Assembly: GCA_013115135.1 (NCBI GenBank)
Contig: JABANP010000349.1
Location: 1 to 55,281, forward strand
Source of the DNA: Perkinsus olseni
Lineage: Eukaryota > Perkinsozoa > Perkinsida > Perkinsidae
Reading direction: 5' to 3'
Length of the DNA: 55,281 nucleotides
Part shown: positions 11,501-21,529 of the stretch, one piece after another
Position numbering within the stretch: the stretch's first letter is position 1
Layout of the letters: every line of letters starts with the position of its first letter
The notes under the pieces: model-generated
What the model was told of the DNA's origin: nothing
Databases searched by the model: none
What the model saw: the letters and a program-made list of their open reading frames with translations, nothing else
Made by a program: the position numbers and the translations under genes

Positions 11501-11713
11501 TCGCCAAATTCGTGCCTGCGGCTCGTGGAGATTCACAGCTCGATCGCTCGCTACAAGACCGCAGTGGATGCGATGCTCCCAATCAGCATTCTGTGGACGT
11601 GGCTCAGCGCTAACAAAGAGCGATATCGTTGCCCGCAGTATGCAGTCACTCGATCGTCACTCTCCCACGCCTTCAACGCAATGGCCGGGCAATGCTCCAG
11701 TGATCCTCTCTGA
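5560..11713 (+). pseudogene. ABCA-type full ABC transporter, inactivated
   Basis: A full-size ABC-A transporter layout: an N-terminal cytoplasmic start and first membrane helix (exons 5560-5679 and from 5726), a large extracytoplasmic loop and the TMD1 helices (6.2-7.78 kb), NBD1 (8.3-8.9 kb: Walker A GRNGAGKST, Q-loop CPQ, signature LSGGQ, Walker B LVVLDEP, H-loop THYMDEAE), TMD2 with its loop (9.4-10.45 kb), NBD2 (10.55-11.35 kb: Walker A GTNGAGKTT, signature LSGGN restored by splicing 10968-11016, Walker B ILLDEP, H-loop SHNMEEAE) and a typical ABCA tail (AVTRSSLSHAFNAMA) ending at 11713. Clear introns lie at 5680-5725, 7782-7869, 8715-8818, 10968-11016 and 11169-11243. In-frame stops interrupt homologous sequence at 5834 (TAA), 7981 (TAG) and 8116 (TGA, where the family has Trp), and a frame change occurs near 8.25 kb. 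ABCA proteins move lipids or related amphipaths; this copy should not make a full protein. Confidence 0.8.
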
Positions 11714-11719
11714 GGTTTT

Positions 11720-12700
11720 CCCAGCTTATCCGGGTATTATTATTCATCCCGTATTACCCGTCCATATCGATTCGCGCGGTTTTGAGTTGATGTATTAGTC
11801 CTGGAGAAACAATCATTGGTCAACCCATTACTGTTACATCGAAGTGAGTTCTGAATCAGTTTCGAGAGTGGCTCATCGAGGCTCACCGGCTTGCGTCATA
11901 TCAGAGTTGGGTGGGATAGATTCGCACCACCTCGAGCTACTGACCATGCTCGTTTCACGAGCCCGATAGTCTACCAGCTATGAGGCAATGCAGCGGGATT
12001 ACCCTCGTCACTTGTGTGCCGCCAGTGCCACTGGCCTTGTTGCGGGGAGATAGTGACTTTGCACACAACTCTTACCTGCGATAATGGAGCATTCTGTTCA
12101 GCAATGTCGCTCGGGAGAACTAATTTTTCCGATGCCGACGGTTCAATACCGGTTCACCCTGCAGTTCAATACCAGCACTAAGCACGAGCTCTGTCCAGGA
12201 TGTCTCAGGCTTGATCGACATGAGCATACTCACTGAGCATTGCTCAGTAAAGTTATTCTGGGACGTTGGAGGCAGTGTACATCGCCGTTACTCACTCACT
12301 ATTTGATCTCAACCCAGCTGGATTACAATACAACGATATTATCCATGTAGTGCTTAGTAGCAAGGAGTAAAAATGTATTGATGTGCATTGCCATGTCACC
12401 AATTACTGTGATGTCCCTTCTCCGCGTATATCACTTGGCAGCATTATGCAGCCTGCAGACCACTCTCGTGGCGAGTGCAAGTACTGACGCGTAGCTGATG
12501 TATTAGCTATCGATTGGAGAGACGGTACGCATACCACCACGTGAGCCCAATTTCGTGAGCCAAGTACCATATGCTTTCATAGATTCGCCATAGGAAGCGA
12601 CCACGGTGTTCCGGCTCCTACGAAAGCTGCTCATCTCTTGACAGGCGCTAACCCAGTATCACTGATAGGTGTGACAGCTACACAATGCTCAACGGGGCAT
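11720..12700. other. no gene recognised
   Basis: Sequence between the ABCA tail and the A3 unit. No frame longer than about 100 codons, no recognisable motif and no close match to the other cassettes apart from the last roughly 50 bases, which resemble the A-gene leader. Confidence 0.5.
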
Positions 12701-12787
12701 TGCCGAATTGATTATCGATTGGGGTCACGAGTCGCTGTGTGCGACCTTTAAACATGCGTGTGCAATTTCAGAGGGTAAGTCGTTAAT

Positions 12788-13205
12788 ATGGTGGCCTTCT
12801 TTCCACTCTGCCTCGCTCCCAGTAATGCTGCTCCTATCGAGAGCCCAGCGCCCTGCTCCACCGAGTGGAAAGTACTCCAAGGTCGTCTTCGAGCCATTGG
12901 ACTGCGTTGAGGTTGACTTTCTCCCTGGCGAAGAACCTCTCGTGAGCTTATTCCTCGATTGCGGCCACACCGAGACATCAGATGACATATACGTGGCAGA
13001 GATTCGTCCGCACTCCTATCAAGTTGAGGCGAAGAGTGCCGCTGCGTATGGGGAGTTTATATTACTTGTACAAGCTCATTGCCCTTATGATACCAAGAAT
13101 GGGAATCTGTATACATTCTATTATGACTTCAGAAGCAACACCGTGACGGTCATTTTCGAAGGAAACCCAATAACTCTACACCATGGACACTGTCCGAACA
13201 GCTGA
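12788..13205 (+). pseudogene. small secreted protein, subfamily A (copy A3), frameshifted signal peptide
   Basis: Aligned with the other A copies, the start codon at 12788 reads MVAFFPLCL and then loses frame: one extra base lies within the signal-peptide coding region near 12810-12820 compared with 16129. The mature part is intact in the shifted frame (12825-13205), with RPAPPSGKYS, four cysteines (LDC, LDC, HCPY, HCP) and the TVTVIFEGN strand, but the acidic motif is FYYDF. An upstream in-frame ATG at 12708 would give a long N-terminus without a good signal peptide, and the ATG at 12825 would keep only a stub of it. The copy is probably non-functional as a secreted protein, unless the extra base is a sequencing error. 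Confidence 0.7.
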
Positions 13206-13600
13206 GTGCCAAGCTAGGTTATATGGACCATATGATGTGGTACGTGATGTTTATCTTGACGATTTCGGATGGTTCCGAACTGTATCCTCCGTACTTCAGG
13301 GAACGGATCCGATGTGCGAATTGGTCTTCTGCTTAGTAGATGCTTAATGTACCATATCAAGATTAAGTCTTACTGAAGGTTTGTTCAACAAACGAATAGC
13401 AGCAAAGTTTTTTGACATTAATACTCCATTAATTGGACTACTTGTATTGTATTGTAATCGTAGCGAGAGGATCCAGAGAATTACGCGATATCTCTGTGTC
13501 CTAAACATCTTTTGCCTTGTAGATCGCGATACTTGTGGACTGCACAGAAGCACTTGTCGGTCACTGAAAGTTTGATTGAAGTTGCATTCCAGCAGGCGGA
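13206..13600. repeat. 3' cassette spacer of A3, first part
   Basis: Start of the A-type 3' spacer, as behind the other A genes, down to the GAAGCACTTGTCGGTCACTGAAAGT block at about 13546. Sequence resembling the same and following blocks resumes at about 14470, so the cassette appears split by foreign sequence at 13.6-14.46 kb. Confidence 0.55.
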
Positions 13601-14059
13601 GCTTGTTCCTGCTGTGATGCTGTGATCTTCAGTCAATGAAGTTCATTCATTGTCTTGTTGTCTCTGCCCCGAGTACTGTACAGTGTAACTCCGCATTACT
13701 ATGTTTCTGTAGGTCGCCCAGTGGATCTATCTTCCATAGATATGCCGTTGCGGTATACGCAAGTACAATCCTGCCTCTCGGCTTACTCCGTGCTGTAGTG
13801 TTAATCACAGTATCAAAAGCATTTGGAACACTGCCAGGATCCGAGCTCCGGTAGCCGAGGGAAAACGAATCATCGAAAAGCGTTACTGAACTGTTATGCA
13901 GAGGAGCTGTCCTCTGCAAGCCAGAAGTTCAATAGTAGGTTTTCAGTCGCAAAACTTTGACTGGGTCCATAAAAGTGAGGGAAGGCCCAGCAGGTAACTC
14001 TGCTGCAACAAGGCTTCGCCGACCAACTACGTCTACACTGGTCCAGTGTCACTGAATCC

Positions 14060-14180
14060 CCAGGGCACTGCTTTCAATGATCGAGGGCAATGAAGTTGCG
14101 GACCAGCTGGCGGCCCAGGGCGGTAGCCTCTCTGAGCTGAATATTGACGGATGCGACAGTGGTCGGACTCTCACTCGATA
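14060..14180 (+). mobile_element. RNase H-like retroelement relic
   Basis: On the plus strand the frame reads a short stretch ending IEGNEVADQLAAQGG, which matches the conserved end of RNase H domains in non-LTR retrotransposons (Gly-Asn-Glu-x-Ala-Asp-x-Leu-Ala). A stop codon lies shortly upstream and the frame closes soon after, so this is a fragment. It lies inside the 13.6-14.46 kb segment that splits the A3 cassette. No reverse transcriptase motif (YxDD) was found nearby. Confidence 0.45.
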
Positions 14181-14459
14181 TTCAACTACAAATTGAGTCT
14201 GAAATCAAAGAGTTCGTCTTTTGCGTATCTCACGCGACGCGTGAGGCGCGTGCGTGGGCTATGACCCCTGCGCACCGCTTCGAGTGCGGCCCTCCTCGGC
14301 GTGGGGCTGCGGGGGGCCGGTTGGAGATTTCCGTCACTACCTGCAATCCTGCAGCACCTCCGCGCAGGTGTCAAGAATCTGGACGAGCTCGGCGCGTACA
14401 ATATAACTCAATTAAGAGAAGTTCATGTTGGACGGAGAAGCAGGAGGTCGGAGAAGCAC

Positions 14460-14760
14460 TCGGTGAACATGCGGTCCGGAGAAGCACTGGTCGTTCCTCA
14501 GTGACCGTCACTGGAAGACTAAAAGTATTCCAACAGGAGTAGGTTGTTCTAGGATTCGGGTCACGGGTTTTGAGAGATGGCGGATAGTCGTCGACAATCT
14601 GTCGATTTCTCGTTACCGGAGTTATCGGTTGCGTCACTCTCAAAGTGAGGGCAGACGACAGACTGACAGTGAGCGAACACACCAAGAGTCGCTGAACCTG
14701 AAAGGGCCTGAGTTGAACCGCCCCACGAGTTTCTTCGATGGGCGTTGACCAGCTACAAGG
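14460..14760. repeat. 3' cassette spacer of A3, second part
   Basis: Resumption of the A-type spacer: the GAAGCACTGGTCGTTCCTCAGTGACCG block, the AACAGGAGTAGGTTGT block and the following TCGTTACCGGAGTTATCGGTTGCG block all match 16.95-17.12 kb. The later spacer blocks and the minus-strand block are missing. Confidence 0.55.
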
Positions 14761-14899
14761 GGGGGCTAACCTAGAAAACGCTTAATGATGCCAACGTACT
14801 GTGCAAACGAATGTTGTGGCTTCAACCGGCTCTATTGCCATCGAGCATCAATCTACCGCATAACACGCCCTGTTAATGATGAGCCTCTCCCTGGCAGGC

Positions 14900-15045
14900 C
14901 TAGCGGGCACTCGAAAATCCGACGTGGACGATTCATCCGGACCGTTATGCCGACCTTGACGAATATCAACAACATGTCGATTGTAGCTGGTGCCTCGCCG
15001 GTCCACCACAGCATTTCAGCTCGGCTGAGGACTGTGTTCGGTGAC
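14900..15045 (+). pseudogene. phnA-like exon 3 relic, inverted
   Basis: On the plus strand this encodes a decayed copy of exon 3 of the phnA-like gene (complete copy on the minus strand at 33729-33852). The readable part is VMPTLTNINNMSIVAGASPVHHSIS, which includes the nucleophile Thr of the family's MPTxTNPNN motif with one Pro changed to Ile. The preceding bases also match intron 2 of the complete gene (CCTGGCAGG..AG.GGGCAC), so this is a genomic-type copy, not a retrocopy. It is the only phnA piece in this orientation. Confidence 0.7.
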
Positions 15046-15089
15046 ATCAACTTGACGGTACAGGCCAGAAATGGCCAAGAAAGCTAGAG

Positions 15090-15640
15090 CTTCGAGAAAT
15101 GGAATTGCGGCAGGGGACGTCGTCACATAGTCTCAAGCTAGCGCCTCCCGATGATGAGGCTAGCTATAGCTGCGTTCCAATCGCCTTCTTCTTGAGTGGT
15201 AATTTGTGCATGGCAGTTACTGGGGGTGGTCCTACGGAGACGCGTGGAGTCCACGCCGTGGACCACCTTCCAACTGCTTTTCTTCTTAGTTGGCCAACGC
15301 TATGTCAGCGCGAGGGGTCTGCGATATTCCGCACGACTCGCTCACCACCTTCACGGGTGGAATTGAACCCTCCCACGCTCGATCTGTATCGAGCATAGGT
15401 CACCCTCTGGGTGGGCGATGGTAAGTCTGCCATAAGGGATCGCAGGCGGGACGAGCCCGGTGTTTGAATGCATACGTGTTCGCACGCCAAGCACTCCGGT
15501 GCAATGGGAGGCGGACCGGCGTTTTTCTGGCGTTCTTTGTCCGTAATGGGGCGCATGGCAAATGCCCTGTTCAAGTATTCCATAACCGTGCCTATCTTCC
15601 AGTCCCCACAGAGAGGGGACTGGGAGGTTTCAGCACTCCC
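15090..15640. other. no gene recognised
   Basis: Several short frames on both strands, none with a recognised domain or a paralogue in the window. Confidence 0.4.
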
Positions 15641-15779
15641 ATATTCTTAGGGATTTGATTGAGTCAACTAGCTTCACGCGCGCGTGCTTTGTACTTCGTG
15701 CTTCGTGCGCTAACCCCACAGCTGTGTTGATTTTTGAGCTTTCGATTGTGCCCTCCTCCCGCATCACTTCTTGAGCTGT

Positions 15780-15945
15780 CGAAGGAGTCTCTGATTGAAC
15801 TCGTACTATAGCTGCCAAAAAGCAGCCTGTCATCGTATTGGCACATGGCGAGCGCGGAGTCTAGTAAGGCTTTCTCCATAACGGAAGACTGTTGGAGCGG
15901 CTTAGGGCGTATGGTTAAGCTGATTCTGACTGGATCATCATGTAG
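15780..15945 (+). repeat. degenerate element shared with 29.3-29.45 kb
   Basis: The two regions share a block GCG(A)GTCxAGxxAGGCTTTCT and a following block that reads VKLILTGS in one frame. Both lie a few hundred bases or more upstream of A genes. It may be an old coding exon; its identity is unknown. Confidence 0.35.
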
Positions 15946-16128
15946 GAATTATCAATTCGCTTAATAAGCTGCGGACCACCAAGTTGAAGACTTAGGAGAT
16001 TTCTCCTCTTGATCGAATGGGTTGCTTTTCTCACAACGACCGTGATGGCTCAACTATCAATCAAGTGCGTCGTCTGACTGATTACAACCCAAAACATGTG
16101 TATGCGATTTAGGGTGTAACTTCCTGAT

Positions 16129-16554
16129 ATGTGGGCCTTCTTCGTACTCTGCGTCATTCAAGTAATGCTGCTTCAATCAGTAGCCCAACGCCCTCCGCCG
16201 CCGAGCGGAAAGTATTTCAAGGTTCTCCATGACCCCCCGCTGGACTGCATCGAAGTTGACTTTCTCCATGGCGAATCCGCTGATGTGAGCTTATTCATGG
16301 AATGTAGAGGCCACGCTGAGATTTCCGACGACATACCTGTTTCAAAGCTTCGGCCATTCTACTACCAAGTTGCGACGGACAGCACCCAGGCGTACAAGGA
16401 CTTTCTACTATCGGTTCAACTTGCCTGCCCTTATGACGTCGAAGATGGAGATCTAAAGACATTCGATTATGACTACAGAGCCAATACCGTGACGGTCAAG
16501 TTTGAGAGTAACCCAATAACTCTTAACCATGGAGGGCACTGTCCTGGGCGTTGA
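16129..16554 (+). CDS. small secreted four-Cys protein, subfamily A (copy A4)
   Basis: 141 residues in one exon. The signal peptide is residues 1-20 (MWAFFVLCVIQVMLLQSVAQ), then RPPPPSGKYFKVLHDPP. The mature domain carries the four family cysteines (LDC, MEC, ACPY, HCP). It contains the FDYDYRANTVTVKFE core and ends GGHCPGR. One extra residue (PPLDC) lies before the first cysteine compared with other A copies. The leader before the ATG is the conserved type (TTTAG then 17 bases). The copy looks intact and heads the best preserved long cassette (16.1-18.8 kb), which also carries the minus-strand ORF and phnA pieces. Confidence 0.87.
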   Translation: MWAFFVLCVIQVMLLQSVAQRPPPPSGKYFKVLHDPPLDCIEVDFLHGESADVSLFMECRGHAEISDDIPVSKLRPFYYQVATDSTQAYKDFLLSVQLACPYDVEDGDLKTFDYDYRANTVTVKFESNPITLNHGGHCPGR

Positions 16555-17739
16555 GTGGCAAGCTAGGTTACGCGGTACGTGTTCTGTATCTCAACGATTT
16601 TTGATGGTTTTCACTGGTTCTTCCGTACTCCAGTGGGTCACTAAAGTTTATCAATACCACTTAACTTTTCATACTCAGTTAACCTGTTATGCGACACATT
16701 ACTATGAAGAATTGTTGAACGTCCGTTGACATTATGAATGGGTACTGAAGACTCATTGTTACTCAGTCACCCATAATGAGCAATGATCCTTGTACGAGGT
16801 ATCAGAGAAAGTACACACTCTCTGAGTGAGAGATTTCGACGATGTACAAGCATATCCCTGTGTGCTTCCATCTGATGTGATTAGGGTCGATGCTCATTGT
16901 GAAGCTCTGGGCTTACTCTTTTCCTTCGCGATACTTATGTACTTCAGAGAGGCACCGGTCGTTCCCACAGTGACCGTTACTGGAACTCTAGTGGTATTCC
17001 ACCTGGAGTAGGTTGTGTTAGGGTCCAAGTCACGGATTTCGAGAGAGGGCGGATTGTCTTATCGGTACCGCAGTTATCGGTTGCGTTACTTCCAAGTTGG
17101 GCAGATAACAGAACGGCAGTGACAGTCCCTCATTGCCTCCACACGGGTGTGTTTGGCGGCGGTTACCTGATGGCCGCCCAACACCATCCAATCACTCAGT
17201 AAAAGGCCAACCACTGCCTGTCAGTGAAAGTAGAACAAGTTGCACCCAAGAGCATCCGCAGTGACCGGGAGCCGGCTCCGCCCTGGCTTGCGCACCTTAT
17301 GGTGCATGCATGAGATTCCCAAAGAGTGCCCGCCGACTGTCACGAGAGCAATTCCTTCGCCGATGCTATCAATGATAGCTTATTATATGAATCGTTTTGA
17401 CGGAGTCATAGTGTTACCCACGGATGCCGGAGGATCCCGGGTACAGTAGTGCCGTTTCTCACTGAGCACGAAAAGTAGCCCTTCAGAGTATCGTAAATCC
17501 CGTTGAGACGCCATCAGCAATATTGGACATCGTGTGGAAATACGTAGCCGTGGTAATATGAGAACGCCAACACTGCGGTTAGTAGAATACTTATACGGGA
17601 TATACACCATACGAGTCGCCCTCCAACGCAGAACTCAGCACGCAACGCAAGTTAATGTTAGTCTCCAAACGAAGTTAAACAAAGAGAGACCTGTCTATGG
17701 ATCTGATCCTGCAGTCCAATGTATGCTGCCCAGCCACGC
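16555..17739. repeat. 3' cassette spacer of A4
   Basis: The most complete A-type spacer in the window. It contains all the blocks found in the other copies, plus a TGTTTGGCGGCGGTTACCTGATGGCCGCCCAACACCATCC block that is also present at about 22.55 kb and, in part, 25.5 kb. Short frames inside it are not conserved between copies. Confidence 0.65.
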
Positions 17740-18078
17740 TCAGCTGGGACCTGCGATGGAGCATTCCGCATTGCCCTCACAAATGACTTTGATGTCACCC
17801 AGCTGGTCTGCTACCGCTAACAGGAATTTCTGCAACGTTCTTCTCGGTACCGTTGCCTCGCTAGTCTCGACTATCTGTATTTTGATGGGGTTTGAGATCT
17901 CGACTTCTGCACGAGATAGAAATTGAGGAATGCTGTGGCACTCCTCGGGAAGCATATCGAGGGTGCAACCAGCATCCTGTAGCATCGCTGGGAGGTCGCG
18001 GACATCTATCATGGTCGAGTCAGCCATGCGCTCGATGCTGATGAGACTCCGGCCATCTGCCAGCTGCTCATTCATCAT
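17740..18078 (-). CDS. conserved minus-strand ORF, copy 1
   Basis: An open frame of 112 codons starting MMNEQLADGRSLISIER and ending at a TGA shared with the copy at 31663-32079. The two are about 80% identical in protein, and the differences look mostly conservative. Conserved features are a TLDMLPEEC segment with two Cys and a C-terminal TLQKFLLAxADQLGDIKVICEGNAEC block. No signal peptide, membrane segment or known domain is recognised. It lies directly downstream, on the same strand, of phnA-like exon relics, in the same order as in the complete block at 31.7-34.3 kb. It may be a separate small gene or a piece of a 3' extension of the phnA-like gene. Confidence 0.5.
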   Translation of the reverse strand: MMNEQLADGRSLISIERMADSTMIDVRDLPAMLQDAGCTLDMLPEECHSIPQFLSRAEVEISNPIKIQIVETSEATVPRRTLQKFLLAVADQLGDIKVICEGNAECSIAGPS

Positions 18079-18149
18079 GGAAGAATCCAGAAAACTAAAT
18101 GCTCACGACGAGGCTTCCCGAGAGTGTCGAGGCAAAAATTTCCTGCGAG

Positions 18150-18760
18150 TCTCATGATATACTCGCGTGCACCGAATCATCTAGTGGGATGCGAAAAAGG
18201 TCGAAGTTTCGACCATTTTCAGACCCCAGACGAGCTTTAGTCTCCGGACTGACGGGCCTGTTGATAGCTAACGGGGCGAGCTGCTCGCAGCTGGAACCAT
18301 GGGACCGCAATTTGGGGACCTGATGGAGGATTGAGCTATGGACGCTCATGATGGACCGAACCGGCAGACCTCCGTCAAGTACAAAGTCGCCGAGTCGATC
18401 GGCTGGAAGGTCGAATAAATCTGCTGCAACCTCACGTCGGTAAACCTACTACGGATGGTGATCGGAATGGGGAGCCGTCAAGCTTCCGAGGTACGCCGTA
18501 ATGTAAAACTGCAGATGTATGTGCAAGCATGCTTACCGTGAAAGGTGTGGTATCGGACTTCCCCAGATCTTCCAGCGCGCTTCGGCAACGCTCGAGGGAC
18601 TCGGGAGGGACGTACACAACTGCATATCCCCCCAGCGCGCCGTGGTGACGAACCTTCGGGTCGAAAAAGCGGGCCCAAAAGGCTTTCTGCGTCCCTACAT
18701 GAGGATCAGCGGCAGCGCCAGCAACGGTTGTTCATGCGAACACTAGGTCCCCTTGGCTGA
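18150..18760 (-). pseudogene. phnA-like gene, 3' part (truncated copy)
   Basis: Matches exons 9-11 and part of the exon 8 region of the complete gene at 32.1-32.8 kb. Exon 9 (about 18540-18655) keeps YAVVYVPPESLERC, with GAG where the complete copy has a TAG stop. Exon 10 (about 18370-18440) has lost its middle, including the segment between the DRLGD motif and the splice site. Exon 11 keeps the metal-ligand motif LRSHG and the rest of the C-terminus (18160-18330). Exons 1-7, with the nucleophile and most metal ligands, are absent. It is a broken copy in the same orientation relative to its A gene as the complete one. Confidence 0.8.
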
Positions 18761-19009
18761 GAGGGAAAGTAGATAAGGTCCATGACATGCGGATGAAAAA
18801 AGCCAGAGCACTTTGTGGGAAAGTCTTTTCCTGGAAGCCAATCTGGGGAAGGCTCTCGAATTGTCGCATACGGTCCTGGACTATGTGACACTTCTGCTCA
18901 ACACGCGCCCCGTGGGAGCGCGAGTCAATCAACGGCAAAAAATGCTACGCATGACATCCTGGTGGGTGGTATACAGGTCCAACAAGTGCCCTCGCACCTC
19001 CGCTTCGAA

Positions 19010-19260
19010 GTCAGGATGCTGGTGCCTCCAGAGCTAAGCGTCATCACGGTGATGCGGCCGACGACTTCGGTGACGGGGGCTCAGCCCTCGTAAGATGCAG
19101 CGCCCACGAGCATGATGATCCTCACTGGCTTGGCCTAGGCCGAGTCCAAGAGTAAAAGTCTCCCTAAAGTAACGTGAAGGTGGGGCACAACACCCGGACA
19201 GACCCATCCCAGTCTGGTAAAGCTCAGACGGTAGAAGGCTAGTATCGGAAATTTCGTACT
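19010..19260. repeat. 230 bp element R, copy 1
   Basis: A non-coding block that is repeated at 23283-23530. Landmarks are CTGGTGCCTCCAGAGCTAAGCGTC, GATGCGGCCGACGACTTCGGTGACGGGG, GAGTCCAAGAGT.(A/C)AAGTCTCCCTA and a final GGCTAGTATCGGA. The clustering of G and C blocks suggests a structured RNA or its relic. In copy 2 the last 67 bases are bounded by an 8 bp perfect inverted pair (AACATCCG/CGGATGTT); copy 1 does not conserve it. I could not assign it to an RNA family. Confidence 0.5.
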
Positions 19261-19269
19261 AAGGTAAAT

Positions 19270-19520
19270 CCCGCAGGGTTTTATCGACGGTGAAACCGGA
19301 ACGAAAAGGACTATATTTGTGTGCTAGCAAGATTGGCTAGAGCACTAGCCAGGATGGATTCACCTTCTCGTAATACTGATCGTTGTCAGGGTGTAATATC
19401 CTAGTACTGTCGCGGTACTACCGTGAATATCTTCCTGGACGAATGGGAGGCGGTTCTGCTAAACGCGTGAACTCAAGCCACCTTTCGTTTTTTCAGTTCG
19501 TCATCATGTTTTCTTGGTAG
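19270..19520. other. no gene recognised
   Basis: Spacer between element R copy 1 and the tandem duplication. Nothing supported. Confidence 0.4.
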
Positions 19521-19524
19521 CGAT

Positions 19525-19855
19525 TTGAGCGATCCTGCTGCCTCTGCGCGAGTCGATCCTTTTGTCTTCAAGATACTGCGGTCATAGCCGCAGGACTCAC
19601 GGTGGCTGGTCTGCGCCTCGCCATAGAGGACGACGTGACTAGCCCCGAGTCCTCTCTCTTTCCTTCTAGTATCCCAATCTGAGCGGCTCTGCAGCCTTTG
19701 CGTGAGCCGATCAATGTGTCTCCAAGATATAGCGGTCATAGCCGTACGACTCGGTACACAGTGGCTGGTCTGCGCCTCAGCTGCTGAGGCTCAGCATGGA
19801 GGACGACGTGACTAGCCCCGGGTCTCCTCCTCTCTTCTAGTACAAGATGTACTCC
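19525..19855. repeat. imperfect tandem duplication, two units of about 160 bp
   Basis: Two head-to-tail units share GCGAGTCGATC / GTGAGCCGATC, CAAGATA..GCGGTCATAGCCG, GTGGCTGGTCTGCGCCTC, GAGGACGACGTGACTAGCCCCG and a CTTCTAGTA end. The second unit carries a short insertion (CAGCTGCTGAGGCTCAGCATG). No coding frame is common to both. Confidence 0.6.
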
Positions 19856-19859
19856 GCAT

Positions 19860-20780
19860 TACGCCCTCTGAGTTGCGTCACGGCCAAGTCCAATTTTCCT
19901 TGCTAGCCAGCATTGGATACCCGAGCAGAGGTCTGGATCTCGTTGGCTCCGCGATCGTCCGCTAGGCTTCTGCGCAACGGACAACCACGTTGTGCCATGC
20001 ACAGTGCATGATGCACTTACTATTGAACAGCAACCCCTCGTAATCGACAGCTTATCTCGTCAACATGGGGTCATGTTATTCCTGAGAACAGTAGCGTTAC
20101 TTCGTATCGATGAGTTGGCCCGTCTCCGAGAAATTTGCGGACAATTTAAGAGCCATTTAGTGGCTATCCGCAAACAGTCTCGTATCAGAATCATCTATTC
20201 CACTGTTCACCGTCAAAAACCACGAGTGCCTTCCCCGGCAGCTTCCGTATGGGCCATACGGTATGGCTTTTGCAACACTCCTCGAAACGTTGCACGCGGC
20301 CCTCTACATACAATGCGTAGATCGGGTGCTCTCATGCAATGAGACTCATTGTCTTCCGTCAGGGTTGCCAGTTGAAAAGATTGCCCTCGGGCGACGGAGT
20401 GGAACTTAGGTTGAGAAGTATCTTCGAGACGCATAGTGCGTCACGCATCTAGTCTAATTCCACGACTTGCACAGCAAGTTTCCAAGGTAAAGGCAGCACC
20501 CACGAACGGGTAAACCGGGAGTTTGGGACTTTTCTGGTACGTCCGGCTTCGTTGCGTTTGTCTTCGCACGGACGCTCCCGCCTTGCCACAGAACTTCCGT
20601 GACGGAATCCGGTTCGACGGGACTTGGGCTGTGTACCCGCTGTGCACAGCCAAACGCAGGAACTGTTAGCGCAAGGCCACAGGAAGGGCATTCGGCGAAA
20701 CCCCTTGTCGCCCTCACGGCCTGCAGGTCCGTCGCGGCCACCGCGAGGACTCCCAGTCCTCGTAGTTAGAAGTTTCAACT
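19860..20780. other. no gene recognised
   Basis: GC-richer stretch with overlapping frames on both strands (the longest runs from 21006 down to 20449 on the minus strand), without recognisable domains or paralogues in the window. I treat these as chance frames. Confidence 0.4.
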
Positions 20781-20799
20781 CAGAATGGCAATTGCGGTA

Positions 20800-21300
20800 G
20801 TGCACTCCATCATGCATGAGCGAGCTAGGGCCTCGATTCGAGGCGCTGGGGTAATGCCTCCAGTGCTGGCATAATCTGCGACCGTATAACTCGTAGGCTA
20901 TAAGGGTCACTCTAAGAGTTCGGGCCCCAGAATCTGGGACATCTGGGGCCCAGATGTCCCATTTGCTCGCAACGCCGCACAGTGTCCCGCTTGGTGCCTG
21001 CATCATTTTCTCTTGACGCTCTCTCTATGAATATCCTTTTTCACGGCAGTGCATGGTGTGACTCACAAACTGTAGCCTCGGCGTCCTATATGCTAACCGT
21101 CTATTACCGTCTTTCTTGCTGGCTCACGCGGGAAGGGTGATACTATCGTTCAGTCGTTGTGATTGGCGCGCAAAGGTGGCGCTCAAGTTCATGCGTGCGA
21201 GTTGGCCCGAGCAATAGGACGCGATCCATTATGCGGCCCATTCTGTGCTGTAGCGGAAAACAGGCCCAACTCCGAGTTTGAAACTCGTGAGATTAGTCAC
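20800..21300. repeat. upstream repeat U, copy 1
   Basis: About 500 bp closely matching 23740-24205. Both copies end roughly 230-290 bp upstream of a subfamily A gene (21530 and 24496). Strongly conserved blocks include CATCATTxTCTCxTGAxGCTCTCTCTA, TTCCTTTTTCACGGCAGTGCATGGTGT, CACGCGGGAAGGGTGATA.TATCGTTCAGTCG and GCGCGCAAAGGTGGC.CTCAAGTTCATGCGTGCGAG. No frame is preserved between copies, so the similarity reflects recent duplication of non-coding or promoter DNA. Confidence 0.7.
20936..20960. repeat. 12 bp inverted repeat, 1-base loop
   Basis: GGGACATCTGGG and its exact complement are separated by one G, inside upstream repeat U. The other copy of U (near 23850) has lost the left arm. Confidence 0.8.
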
Positions 21301-21529
21301 TGATTAGTCATTGATTCAATTTGCTGGATAAGCTGCAGGCCAGCTACTAAAAAGATCAGAAGATGTATCGCCTCAATCGGCCATTAGTGTTGAGTTGCTT
21401 TTCCTATTATCACTGTTAGTCACAGTTTGGCGGCTCAACTATTAATCCCAGTTGATTATCAACTACAGTCGTGAGTTATCTCGTATAAATCTGAACATGT
21501 GTATGATGTTTAGAGTGTAACTTGCTAAT

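Noticed and set aside
20441..21006. 185-codon minus-strand frame
   Set aside because: Its composition is like neighbouring non-coding DNA, half of it lies in upstream repeat U where the second copy does not keep the frame, and it has no domain.
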